64,000 nucleotides of DNA, taken from contig JAZNWU010000017.1 in the NCBI GenBank assembly GCA_045593555.1, forward strand, positions 28,541 through 92,540, given 5' to 3'. This document shows, piece after piece, positions 9,615 to 17,480 of this stretch; position 1 is the stretch's first letter, and each line of letters starts with the position of its first letter. This DNA is from Fimenecus sp045593555. GTDB taxonomy: Bacteria; Bacillota; Clostridia; Oscillospirales; Acutalibacteraceae. The notes under the pieces were generated by a model. It worked only from the letters and a program-made list of their open reading frames with translations. It ran no database searches and was not told the DNA's origin. The position numbers and the translations under genes were made by a program.

Positions 9615-10168
9615 AAAGAAGAAATCTGATTGTAACATTAACATTGTCTGCATTATTCTGTACATTGATTTGCATAGGCTCATTTATACGAATTCCAATG
9701 CCAAATATGATGCCAATGACTTTGCAAACATTCTTTGTTTTGCTTACGGGACTTATACTGCCATTAAAAGCATCAACCCTTGCAACTATTACTTATATGG
9801 TACTTGGACTTATTGGATTACCAATTTTTTCAGGTGGTGGGGGATTAGGCTATGTTTTAATGCCTAATTTCGGCTTTATAATTGGTTTTGTTATTTCATC
9901 AGTAACAATGAGTATTATTGCGGAAAAACAAAAAAAACGCAGTTTTTGGCAGTATTTCGCCATATCTTTACTTGGTGTTGCAATAATCTACATAATAGGT
10001 GTTTTATATTTCGCATTCATAACAAATGTTTATAATAATAATTACTCTGCAATTTGGTTTATTCAGACAGTTTTCCTGCCATTTATACCAAAAGAGATAA
10101 TTTGCATCATTTTATCTTCACTTTCAGCATATAAAATAAGACCATATATAACAAAAGGAAAGGTATGA
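9611..10168 (+). CDS. bioY: Biotin transporter BioY (ECF S component)
   Basis: Membrane S component that binds and imports biotin (185 aa, normal size). It has about six hydrophobic segments and the family segments MPMTLQTFFVLLTG and YMVLGLIGLPIFSGGGG. It overlaps birA through ATGA, so biotin uptake and biotin ligation are co-translated. No ecfAT genes lie nearby, so it either uses a shared energising module encoded elsewhere or works alone. Confidence 0.95.
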   Translation: MKRRNLIVTLTLSALFCTLICIGSFIRIPMPNMMPMTLQTFFVLLTGLILPLKASTLATITYMVLGLIGLPIFSGGGGLGYVLMPNFGFIIGFVISSVTMSIIAEKQKKRSFWQYFAISLLGVAIIYIIGVLYFAFITNVYNNNYSAIWFIQTVFLPFIPKEIICIILSSLSAYKIRPYITKGKV

Positions 10169-10190
10169 AAACTCATATCTTTCCTTATTA
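10155..10190 (+). terminator. Terminator overlapping the end of bioY
   Basis: A 14-bp hairpin with one G-T pair: AAGGAAAGGTATGA at 10155-10168, loop AAAC, TCATATCTTTCCTT at 10173-10186, then an A/T-rich tail. The bioY stop codon is the last part of the left arm. Confidence 0.8.
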
Positions 10191-10379
10191 TTTTACTCGA
10201 TTGTTAAATTAATTTGTATGGGCTGACGCCCCCGCCAGCCTGTTGTAAGTGTACACTATAATTGATTTTTGGTTGTACATAAAATGAGACCGATTAAAAA
10301 TTAAAATAGATAGATTTTGTTATATCGGTCATTTTTTGAAAATATTTAAGAATAATACTGGTTTCGTTACAATATAATT
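10187..10379. other. Gene-free gap with GC-rich patch and convergent hairpin
   Basis: No ORF of note. It contains a locally GC-rich patch (10220-10240) that can fold through GGCTG/CAGCC, a perfect 10-bp palindrome AGTGTACACT (10248-10257), and a large hairpin. The hairpin arms are AAAATGAGACCGAT (10281-10294, 2-nt bulge) and ATCGGTCATTTT (from 10324), with T-runs on both strands. It lies between convergent bioY and the acetyltransferase gene, so it may terminate from both sides. Confidence 0.45.
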
Positions 10380-10802
10380 TTATAATTCTTTCATAAATCT
10401 GATTTGTTCTTTTTCATTACTGTAACCAATAGTACGGTAAAATTCATGAGCTTTAGGTCGAACAAATCCGGAATTAAGCCTTATTATTTCAATGCCTTTC
10501 TCTCTTGCCCAATTTTCTGCGGCATTCATAAGCTCTTTGCCATATCCTTTTCTTCGGTGTTCTTTTGCAACAACCATACCTTGAATATTTGCCATACTCT
10601 TATAATACAAAGTATTAAATATTATAATATGAACATAGCCAACAACCTTGCTGTTAACCTCTGCAACAAAAACACATTCGTTGTTTGGGTCAAGGTTTTC
10701 CAATCTGCTTTTTACAAGCTCAACATCACATTCATATCCTAAATCTTCAAAGGATAATTTTTGCAATTCAACATAATCTGTTGTGTTAGCTTTTCTAATC
10801 AT
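10380..10802 (-). CDS. GNAT family N-acetyltransferase
   Basis: Acetyl-CoA-dependent acetyltransferase of unknown substrate (140 aa, a single GNAT domain). The acetyl-CoA binding motif A is visible as GMVVAKEHRRKGYGKELM, with the R-R-K-G-Y-G core, and motif B follows (LNSGFVRPKAHEFYRTIGY). A strong SD (AAGGAGG) precedes the ATG. It lies 15 nt downstream of pdp and is probably the last gene of the nucleoside operon, although nothing in its sequence ties it to nucleosides. Confidence 0.9.
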   Translation of the reverse strand: MIRKANTTDYVELQKLSFEDLGYECDVELVKSRLENLDPNNECVFVAEVNSKVVGYVHIIIFNTLYYKSMANIQGMVVAKEHRRKGYGKELMNAAENWAREKGIEIIRLNSGFVRPKAHEFYRTIGYSNEKEQIRFMKEL

Positions 10803-10817
10803 CTGTGATTTTCCTCC

Positions 10818-12119
10818 TTATCTTATCGTTCTATAAATTAAAGGTTTCATTTCAGGCTTTTCATCACCTATTGTAAATGAGGTGTTGAAAAGCTTTTCCG
10901 CGTTTTTAAGTCTTTCTTCGGTTTCTGCATAAAGTACAGCGATTGTATCTCCAATTGAAACTTTATCACAAGTTTTTTTGTAAAGTGCAATTCCTGCACC
11001 GTAATCAATAGTATCGGTTTTCTTTTCACGACCTGCACCAAGCAAGACAGCACTTTCACCAACAATTCTTGAATCAATACTTTGGATGTAACCGTCTTGC
11101 TTTGCTTTGATTTCAAGTGATTTTTCGCAACTTGGCAAGAGTTCAGTATTATCAAGCATTTCTGCATTTCCACCTTGTGCAGAAACGAGTTCCTTAAGTT
11201 TATTTAATGCAGAACCATCAAGCAAAGCATTTTCAGCATTCTCGTATGCTTTATCATAATCCCAACCATAGGAAATACTTAAAATAGTAGCAGATAAAAC
11301 AAGACACAAATCTCTTAACTGTTTATCACCCTTATTATTGAGTATATCAACAACCTCTTTAATCTCAAGTGCATTACCGACGTTTGACCCAAGCGGAATA
11401 TCCATATTTGTAATAACTGCAGCCATATTTCGACCACATTTCTTACCGATTTTAACCATCATTTCAGCAAGTTCCGTTGCACTTTGCTCATCTTTCATAA
11501 ATGCACCGCTACCACATTTTACATCAAGTACAATGTTTTTTGCTCCTGCAGCAATTTTTTTACTCATAATACTTGAAGCAATAAGTGAAATATTTCCGAC
11601 CGTTGCAGTAACATCACGCAAAGCATAAATCTTTTTATCAGCAGGTGCTAAATTGCCTGTCTGTCCTATAAGTGCAATACCGATTTCATTAACCTGCTTG
11701 AAAAATGCTTCAGTATCAATTGAAGTATTATATCCCTCAATGCTTTCAAGCTTGTCGATTGTGCCACCTGTATGACCAAGTCCACGACCACTCATTTTTG
11801 CCATTTTAATTCCAAGGGAAGCACAAATAGGAGCAACAACAAGTGAGGTCTTATCACCAACACCACCTGTGGAGTGCTTATCTGCACTAATACCGTCAAT
11901 AGACGACAAATCAAGCATATCACCGGATTTAGCCATACTTTCAGTAAGATTTACTGTTTCTTCTTCGTCCATACCATTAATAAAAATAGCCATTAATAAT
12001 GCTGAAGCCTGATAATCTTCAATATTTTCTTTTGTATATTCCTGTACAAAAAAGTCTATTTCTTCTTTTGTAAGTTTCTGTTCGTCACGCTTTTTTTCAA
12101 TAATATCGTAAATTCTCAT
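10818..12119 (-). CDS. pdp: Pyrimidine-nucleoside phosphorylase
   Basis: Phosphorolyses thymidine, deoxyuridine or uridine to the base and (deoxy)ribose-1-phosphate (433 aa). The phosphate-binding glycine-rich loop KHSTGGVGDKTSL and the family signature SGRGLGHTGGTIDKLES are present, and the C-terminal domain is complete. The frame opens at 12128, but the second Met (12119) matches the MR.DII start of Bacillus Pdp and sits 6 nt behind the SD GGTG, so it is chosen. Product symbols pdp and deoA describe closely related enzymes; pdp is the usual Gram-positive form. Confidence 0.94.
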   Translation of the reverse strand: MRIYDIIEKKRDEQKLTKEEIDFFVQEYTKENIEDYQASALLMAIFINGMDEEETVNLTESMAKSGDMLDLSSIDGISADKHSTGGVGDKTSLVVAPICASLGIKMAKMSGRGLGHTGGTIDKLESIEGYNTSIDTEAFFKQVNEIGIALIGQTGNLAPADKKIYALRDVTATVGNISLIASSIMSKKIAAGAKNIVLDVKCGSGAFMKDEQSATELAEMMVKIGKKCGRNMAAVITNMDIPLGSNVGNALEIKEVVDILNNKGDKQLRDLCLVLSATILSISYGWDYDKAYENAENALLDGSALNKLKELVSAQGGNAEMLDNTELLPSCEKSLEIKAKQDGYIQSIDSRIVGESAVLLGAGREKKTDTIDYGAGIALYKKTCDKVSIGDTIAVLYAETEERLKNAEKLFNTSFTIGDEKPEMKPLIYRTIR

Positions 12120-12120
12120 A

Positions 12121-12531
12121 TCATTCACCTAATTTGGATTTATTGAAAGAACAGGGGAGTAGTTCACCTAAAGTAAACTCCTTTATATCATCTTCATTTT
12201 TACCAACAAATACTTTGAAATCGGCATCGCAAAATTCAGACAATGCCTGTCTGCAAACGCCACAAGGCATAGCGTAGTCAGTAATTTCACCGTTGTTACC
12301 ACCAACTACACAAATAGCAACAAATTCTTTTTCACCACTTGCTATTGCAGAAAACAAAGCTGTTCTTTCAGCACAGTTTGTAACCGAATATGATGCGTTT
12401 TCAATATTGCACCCTTTATATATATTTCCGTTTTTGCAAACTAAAACTGCACCTACATTATAGTTAGAATATGGCGCATAAGAGTTTTTCATAGCTTCTG
12501 TTGTTTTGTTAAAAAGGTCTTTTTTATCCAT
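12121..12531 (-). CDS. cdd: Cytidine deaminase
   Basis: Deaminates cytidine and deoxycytidine to (deoxy)uridine, feeding the adjacent phosphorylase (136 aa, homotetrameric class). Zinc-site motifs are NCAERTALF (Cys ligand plus catalytic Glu) and PCGVCRQ (two Cys ligands). The frame opens at a GTG (12540), but ATG 12531 has AAGGTGA 5 nt upstream and is the likely start. That SD contains the deoB stop codon, so translation is tightly linked. Confidence 0.96.
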   Translation of the reverse strand: MDKKDLFNKTTEAMKNSYAPYSNYNVGAVLVCKNGNIYKGCNIENASYSVTNCAERTALFSAIASGEKEFVAICVVGGNNGEITDYAMPCGVCRQALSEFCDADFKVFVGKNEDDIKEFTLGELLPCSFNKSKLGE

Positions 12532-12536
12532 AAAAA

Positions 12537-13658
12537 TCACCTTAAATTGAAATTTTCAAGAACAATATTACTGATATAGTTATAACCCTTGATTGTACCA
12601 ATATTTTGTGGCTCAATATCCTTTGAATACATAAGAAAAGGTACTTGTTCTCTTGTATGGTCTGTACCTTTAAATGCAGGGTCACAACCGTGGTCGGCAG
12701 TAATAATCAGTAAATCATCGCTTTTCATTTTTGCAATAAAATCATTTAACCATTTATCAAATTCGCTGATAGCATTTGCATATCCTTGGACATCTCGTCT
12801 GTGTCCGAATTTCATATCAAAATCAACAAGGTTAGTGAAAACAAGTCCGTTGAAATCATTGTCAAGCAGTTCAAGAGTTTTGCTCATACCCTCATCATTT
12901 GAATGAGTAAAGTATTTTTCAGTAATTCCACGATTTGCAAAAATGTCTGCAATTTTACCAACTGAAATAACATCATAACTATTTGCTTTCAACTTATCGA
13001 GCATCGTATCTTCAGGAGGCTCAACAGAAAAGTCGTGTCTGTCTGCAGTTCTTGTGAATGGGTATTCACCTGCAAATGGTCTTGCAATAACACGACCAAC
13101 TGAGTGTTCACCAACAAGTATTTTTCGTGCAATTCTGCAATATTCATATAGCTTTTCTAATGGAACAATGTCAGTATGTGTTGCAATCTGAAAAACGCTG
13201 TCTGCAGATGTATAAACAATTAATTTGCCTGTTTTGATATGTTCTTCACCAAAATCAGCAATAACATGCGTACCCGAATATGGTTTATTGCAAAGTGTAC
13301 CACAACCGGTTTGCTTTTCAAATTCATTAATAATTTCATCAGGGAATCCGTCAGGATAGGTGGGCATTGGTTTTTCTGAAATAATTCCTGCAATTTCAAA
13401 ATGACCGATTGTAGTGTCTTTACCCTTAGATAATTCCTGAATTGCACCGAATTTACCGATAGGACAAGGGTAATCTTCTAAATCAACACCATCAATATTA
13501 CAAAGACCGAGTTTTAATAAATTATCAATATGGAATTTATCTGATTTTGAAATGCTTTTAAGTGTGTTTGCACCAAAATCTCCAAATTTTTCAGAATCAG
13601 AAGCATTGCCAATACCAAAACTGTCAAGAACAATCAAAAACACTCTTTTATATTTCAT
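12537..13658 (-). CDS. deoB: Phosphopentomutase
   Basis: Interconverts (deoxy)ribose-1-phosphate and 5-phosphate, linking the phosphorylase to DeoC (373 aa). It is a metal-dependent alkaline-phosphatase-superfamily enzyme. Metal sites are seen at the N terminus (VFLIVLDSFGIG) and near the C terminus (ITADHGCDPAFKGTDHTRE). The catalytic threonine is in GKDTTIGHFEIAG. The start shares a base with the deoC stop. Confidence 0.96.
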   Translation of the reverse strand: MKYKRVFLIVLDSFGIGNASDSEKFGDFGANTLKSISKSDKFHIDNLLKLGLCNIDGVDLEDYPCPIGKFGAIQELSKGKDTTIGHFEIAGIISEKPMPTYPDGFPDEIINEFEKQTGCGTLCNKPYSGTHVIADFGEEHIKTGKLIVYTSADSVFQIATHTDIVPLEKLYEYCRIARKILVGEHSVGRVIARPFAGEYPFTRTADRHDFSVEPPEDTMLDKLKANSYDVISVGKIADIFANRGITEKYFTHSNDEGMSKTLELLDNDFNGLVFTNLVDFDMKFGHRRDVQGYANAISEFDKWLNDFIAKMKSDDLLIITADHGCDPAFKGTDHTREQVPFLMYSKDIEPQNIGTIKGYNYISNIVLENFNLR

Positions 13659-14323
13659 TAATATCCACTACCTTGTTCATTTTTAACAATTTTTACAATT
13701 CTGCTTGTACCTAATCTTGATGCACCAAGATTTATAAAATCCTTTGCATCCTGTATGGAGGCAATTCCGCCTGCAGCCTTAATTTTCTTGCCATTAGTAG
13801 TATGCTTTGCAAAAAGCTCAATATCAGCCTTTGTTGCTCCACCTGTTGAAAAGCCTGTTGATGTTTTAATAAAATCCGCCTTTGAATTGCTTACAATTTC
13901 ACACATTTTGATTTTCTCATCGTCAGTAAGAAGGCAAGTTTCAATAATAACTTTCAAAATCTTACCACTACAAGCATCTTTAATCTCATTGATTTCATTG
14001 AGAATATCGTCATATTTCTTATCTTTTAACCAACCAACATTGATTACCATATCAATCTCGTCTGCACCGTTTTTAACGGCATCTGCTGTTTCAAAAACCT
14101 TTGTCGCAGTTGTTGAATATCCGTTTGGAAATCCTATTACAGTACAAATAGCAATCTTATCTCCAACATATTCCTTTGCCTGTTTTACGAATGATGCTGG
14201 AATACAAACTGATGCCGTTTCATATTTAAATCCATCATCACAAATTGATTTTATTTCTTCCCAAGTTGCATTTTGTGATAATAAAGTATGGTCAACTTTT
14301 GATAAAATTTCATTAATATTCAT
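13658..14323 (-). CDS. deoC: Deoxyribose-phosphate aldolase
   Basis: Cleaves 2-deoxyribose-5-phosphate to acetaldehyde and glyceraldehyde-3-phosphate (221 aa, TIM barrel). Visible active-site stretches are EIDMVINVGWLK, the Schiff-base lysine in FIKTSTGFS and the phosphate site KAAGGIAS. SD GGAGG overlaps the last codons of the upstream membrane protein. With deoB, cdd and pdp it completes a pathway from deoxycytidine to central metabolism. Confidence 0.96.
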   Translation of the reverse strand: MNINEILSKVDHTLLSQNATWEEIKSICDDGFKYETASVCIPASFVKQAKEYVGDKIAICTVIGFPNGYSTTATKVFETADAVKNGADEIDMVINVGWLKDKKYDDILNEINEIKDACSGKILKVIIETCLLTDDEKIKMCEIVSNSKADFIKTSTGFSTGGATKADIELFAKHTTNGKKIKAAGGIASIQDAKDFINLGASRLGTSRIVKIVKNEQGSGY

Positions 14324-14327
14324 AATT

Positions 14328-14882
14328 TTAACCTCCGCAAGTGCTACATAAAGTATAGCCGTTATTTAAATACTCATTTAATTCGTCGTTACTTAATTGT
14401 ATGTATTTTCTGTTTTCCTCTTTCATTCTGTTTACAAATGAACAATCAGCATAATGTATTTTATTACTGTTCACATTTATAACAAAATTCATTTTTGAAG
14501 AACTGTGACTATTTGAAGTTGAAACTTCAGTTGTAGTATTTGTTTTATCTTCGTGTTCTTTAATATTTGAGTTTGTTTCTTCTATATTCGTTGTGGTAGT
14601 TGTTTCTGATGAGGATTCCTCTAACTCATTGTAATAAGGTAATACATCACCGATTTCACCTTTTTCTTCAATAAAAACATCAGCAATCTCTTCATTTTTT
14701 TCTTCTTTTGTATGTACAGAAATTGGTTCTGCAATCATAAGAATACTCTCGTTTATTTCATTTAATTTAAAGAAAACTAAACCAAGTAAAACACAAATTA
14801 AAAACAGATAAAAAGCGATTCTTTTTAATATAATTTCACCTGATACCGATTTTTCTAAAAATTCCATTAATTTATCTTTCAT
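14328..14882 (-). CDS. Membrane-anchored protein with C-terminal HxxxC/CxxC metal-binding-like motif
   Basis: Function unknown (184 aa from the chosen start). One transmembrane segment (about residues 17-37) follows a short cytoplasmic N terminus. Then comes a Ser/Thr/Glu-rich low-complexity linker and a compact end with HYADCSFVNRMKEENRKY and CSTCGG. That ending resembles the small Ada-type zinc-binding fold found at the C termini of some secreted nucleases and lipoproteins. The frame opens at 14918, but ATG 14882 has GTGAGG 8 nt upstream. It is the first gene of the deoC-deoB-cdd-pdp operon, 4 nt before deoC; whether it concerns nucleosides is unknown. Confidence 0.75.
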   Translation of the reverse strand: MKDKLMEFLEKSVSGEIILKRIAFYLFLICVLLGLVFFKLNEINESILMIAEPISVHTKEEKNEEIADVFIEEKGEIGDVLPYYNELEESSSETTTTTNIEETNSNIKEHEDKTNTTTEVSTSNSHSSSKMNFVINVNSNKIHYADCSFVNRMKEENRKYIQLSNDELNEYLNNGYTLCSTCGG

Positions 14883-14908
14883 ATCTTTTACCTCACATGT
14901 TATTACAT

Positions 14909-14937
14909 ATTTTAACATTTACTTTTCTCGATTTCAA
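14909..14937 (-). promoter_or_regulatory. Promoter of the nucleoside catabolism operon
   Basis: On the minus strand, TTGAAA (14932-14937) and TAAAAT (14909-14914) are 17 bp apart, with a TG one base before the -10. It drives the membrane protein gene and deoC onward. Confidence 0.65.
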
Positions 14938-15014
14938 TATAAATAACATTTTATTGGGTAACTGAATATGATATTTTGAGAAGAGTCTCAAATATAAAAA
15001 AAGGAGAAAAGCAA

Positions 15015-15203
15015 ATGGAAGAAAATAAATGTCAATGTAATTTCAGAACATTAAATAAACTGCCATCAGATATGGTTGTTGCAATGGCATATGTACCTTT
15101 TCAGACAGAGCTTGTAACATACACAAGTACTGAAGCATTGTCTAATGGAACGCTTTTTCCGGAGTTAGATAAAAAGTTCTATGGAGGTAAGAGCTGTGGA
15201 TAA
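15015..15203 (+). CDS. cotJA: Spore coat-associated protein CotJA
   Basis: Small protein (62 aa) of the cotJ spore coat operon, with the family core LPSDMVVAMAYVPFQ. AAGGAG (15001-15006) precedes ATG 15015, which is preferred over an upstream in-frame TTG at 14976 that lies in a leader inverted repeat (TTTGAGA/TCTCAAA, 14975-14992). It overlaps cotJB by 8 nt. In Bacillus cotJ is transcribed by sigma E in the mother cell; I could not identify a convincing sigma E promoter here. Confidence 0.88.
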   Translation: MEENKCQCNFRTLNKLPSDMVVAMAYVPFQTELVTYTSTEALSNGTLFPELDKKFYGGKSCG

Positions 15204-15444
15204 ATGTAAATTATTACGAGAAATCTCTGCAGTAAGTTTTGCTGCGTGGGAATTGCATTTGTATTTAGATACTCATCCTTGTGATGAAAAAGCTATTGAA
15301 ATGCATAAAAAGTATTCGGAAAGAGCTATGGAATTAAAAGAAGAATATGAAGAATGCTTTGGTCCATTGACACATAAATCTGGAAGTGGACTTGTATGGA
15401 TAAAAGACCCATGGCCTTGGGAATATACGGAGTGTGGTTGCTGA
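15196..15444 (+). CDS. cotJB: Spore coat protein CotJB
   Basis: Small coat protein (82 aa) with the typical segment AWELHLYLDTHPCDEKA and the end WIKDPWPWEY. The start is taken as GTG 15196, with GGAGGT (15183-15188) 7 nt upstream; the longer frame from ATG 15181 would include the SD itself. Its stop shares a base with the cotJC ATG. Confidence 0.88.
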   Translation: MDKCKLLREISAVSFAAWELHLYLDTHPCDEKAIEMHKKYSERAMELKEEYEECFGPLTHKSGSGLVWIKDPWPWEYTECGC

Positions 15445-16073
15445 TGTTTCAATATGAAAAGAAATTACAATATCCAGTAAAAATCAAGAATCCTAATCCA
15501 AAATTGGCAAAAGTCATTATTTCACAGTTTGGCGGTCCCGACGGCGAATTGGCTGCATCTATGAGATATTTCTCTCAAAGATACGGAATGCCATTACCTG
15601 AATTAAAAGGACTTTTGACTGATATTGCAACGGAAGAATTAAGCCATTTGGAAATGGTCGGTGCAATTGTTTATCAATTAACAAGAAATTTATCAATTGA
15701 TGAAATAAAAAAATCTGGTTTTGACACATACTTTGTTGACCATACAACAGGTATTTATCCGATAGCTGCAAGTGGAACACCGTTTTCTGCAATGTATCTT
15801 CAATCAAAGGGTGATGTTATAACTGACCTGCACGAAGATTTAGCAGCAGAACAAAAGGCAAGAACAACCTATGATAATATCTTAAGACTTGTTGATGACC
15901 CAGATGTTCGCGACCCGATAAAATTCCTTCGTGAAAGAGAAATTGTGCATTATCAAAGATTCGGTGAAGGTTTACAACTTGTTACAGATAAGTTGGACAG
16001 TAAGAATTTCTATGCATTTAATCCAAGCTTTGATAAGCATTGCATGAAGAATGTAAATAAAAGAAAAAGATAA
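15444..16073 (+). CDS. cotJC: Spore coat protein CotJC, manganese catalase family
   Basis: Ferritin-like four-helix protein (209 aa) related to manganese catalases and deposited in the spore coat. Di-metal ligands are visible in TEELSHLEMVG, in EDLAAEQKAR and in REREIVHYQRF. It starts within the TGATG junction with cotJB. Whether it has catalase activity in the coat cannot be told from sequence. Confidence 0.93.
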   Translation: MFQYEKKLQYPVKIKNPNPKLAKVIISQFGGPDGELAASMRYFSQRYGMPLPELKGLLTDIATEELSHLEMVGAIVYQLTRNLSIDEIKKSGFDTYFVDHTTGIYPIAASGTPFSAMYLQSKGDVITDLHEDLAAEQKARTTYDNILRLVDDPDVRDPIKFLREREIVHYQRFGEGLQLVTDKLDSKNFYAFNPSFDKHCMKNVNKRKR

Positions 16074-16080
16074 ATAAGTT

Positions 16081-16110
16081 ATATGGCGGAGCAATACTCC
16101 GTCATATTTT
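16081..16110 (+). terminator. Terminator of cotJABC
   Basis: 11-bp stem ATATGGCGGAG / CTCCGTCATAT (one G-T pair) with the loop CAATA, followed by a T-run. Confidence 0.85.
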
Positions 16111-16134
16111 ATATCTTGAAGAAACATATAAAAT

Positions 16135-17340
16135 ATGATAACATTATTAAAAATGTTATTTGGATGTGGTTTTGTGAAAAAGTTAAATAAAATTGCATTA
16201 ATACTTATGACAATATTATTGATAATTTCTTCTTTTTCAATGTTTGGCATAGTTGTAAATGCATCAACTGAAGGTAGTTGTGGCATATATGAAGATAATG
16301 TTATTTGGTCATTTAATGAAGATGATTATATATTAACGATATCTGGTACAGGCAAAATGAAAAATTATAATTATTATCAATCATTTGATGGTAATTGTAG
16401 TAATGTGAAGTCAATTATAATTACTGATGGAGTCACAAATATTGGTACAAAAGCTTTTGCTATTTGTGAGGTGGTGACAAACATTTCAATACCAAAATCA
16501 GTTGTTGAAATTAATGATAATGCATTTGAGAATTGTAGTCTATTAACATATGTTTATTATGAAGGTACTTGTGAAGATTGGGAGAAAATTGACATAAGTT
16601 TGAATGGAAACAATTATCTGACGGATGCTACCATTATTTATAATTATGAAACGCATGTGTGTAGTTTTGGTGATTGGATAACAACTTTTGAACCCACTTG
16701 TATCGATGTGGGAACTGAAATGCGAGAATGTGATTGTGGTAAAAAAGAATTCAATAACATCTCTCCAACAGGTAAACACAATTACGTTTGGAAAATAACT
16801 GTTGAAGCAACCTGTACTGATAATGGTCAGGAAACCTCATATTGCAGTGTGTGTAATAAAAAGGGTGAAATAAGGTCGATAAATGAACTTGGTCATAGAT
16901 ATGGCGATTGGAAAATAGATGTTGAACCTACTTGTGTAAGTGAGGGTTCACGTGTTAAGAAATGCGAAACTTGTGGTATAGTACTTGAAAAAGAAATTAT
17001 TGAACAATTGCCTCATAATTTTGGGAACTGGAAAACTACTATAAAAGAAACTGAAGAACATAATGGCGAAGAAATAAGGACTTGCAAATCCTGCAAATAT
17101 TCTGAAACAAGAGAAATTGATAACATTCACGGCTCTGATGAAATAATTATAATTGGTGATGCAGATAGTAATGGAAAAGTTACAGCAATAGATGCTCGTT
17201 TAGTTCTGCAGGTTGTTGCAGGTATAAAGACAGAAAATGATATAAACTGTTTTAATGCAGACATTAATAATGATAATAAAATAACCGCAATGGATGCTCG
17301 TAAAATTTTACAAATTGTTGCTGGTATTAATTCCAATTAA
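16135..17340 (+). CDS. Secreted protein: leucine-rich repeat, four Cys/Trp repeats and type I dockerin
   Basis: Function unknown (401 aa). A signal peptide (hydrophobic about 19-40, cleavage near VNAS) is followed by a BspA-like leucine-rich repeat region (about 90-145). Four imperfect repeats of about 40 residues follow (about 174-331), each with an aromatic/GxW start, a Thr-Cys and CxxC-like pairs; the fourth has lost its Thr-Cys and has two glutamates there. The C terminus is a type I dockerin with two calcium loops, GDADSNGKVTAIDA and DINNDNKITAMDA. Dockerins bind cohesins of cellulosome-like surface scaffolds, as in ruminococci. The start is unclear: ATG 16135 has a weak SD, and GTG 16174 (after GGATGTGG) is possible. 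No carbohydrate-active domain is seen. Confidence 0.85.
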   Translation: MITLLKMLFGCGFVKKLNKIALILMTILLIISSFSMFGIVVNASTEGSCGIYEDNVIWSFNEDDYILTISGTGKMKNYNYYQSFDGNCSNVKSIIITDGVTNIGTKAFAICEVVTNISIPKSVVEINDNAFENCSLLTYVYYEGTCEDWEKIDISLNGNNYLTDATIIYNYETHVCSFGDWITTFEPTCIDVGTEMRECDCGKKEFNNISPTGKHNYVWKITVEATCTDNGQETSYCSVCNKKGEIRSINELGHRYGDWKIDVEPTCVSEGSRVKKCETCGIVLEKEIIEQLPHNFGNWKTTIKETEEHNGEEIRTCKSCKYSETREIDNIHGSDEIIIIGDADSNGKVTAIDARLVLQVVAGIKTENDINCFNADINNDNKITAMDARKILQIVAGINSN

Positions 17341-17348
17341 ACTGATTA

Positions 17349-17380
17349 AAAGGTAAGATATTATGTCTTACCTTTAATAT
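17349..17380 (+). terminator. Terminator of the dockerin gene
   Basis: 10-bp perfect stem AAAGGTAAGA / TCTTACCTTT with a 7-nt loop, starting 9 nt after the stop codon; the T-rich tail is short. Confidence 0.75.
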
Positions 17381-17414
17381 TTGCTTAATTAGACAAATTT
17401 TTAACAAATAATCA

Positions 17415-17443
17415 TTGACACTTTTTGTTATTGAGAGTAAACT
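17415..17443 (+). promoter_or_regulatory. Promoter of the aconitase X genes
   Basis: Consensus TTGACA (17415-17420), a 17-bp spacer and TAAACT (17438-17443), 37 nt before the ATG. A vegetative sigma A type promoter. Confidence 0.7.
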
Positions 17444-17480
17444 ATGTTTGTTAATATTTTATTAAAGAGGTGTAATAACA

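Noticed and set aside
13755..14351. 198-codon frame opposite deoC
   Set aside because: Antisense shadow of deoC with Ser/Ile-rich composition and no start signals.
14975..14992. TTTGAGA/TCTCAAA repeat as terminator before cotJA
   Set aside because: The stem is short and AT-rich, the following bases are A-rich and not T-rich on the plus strand, and it lies in the cotJA leader.
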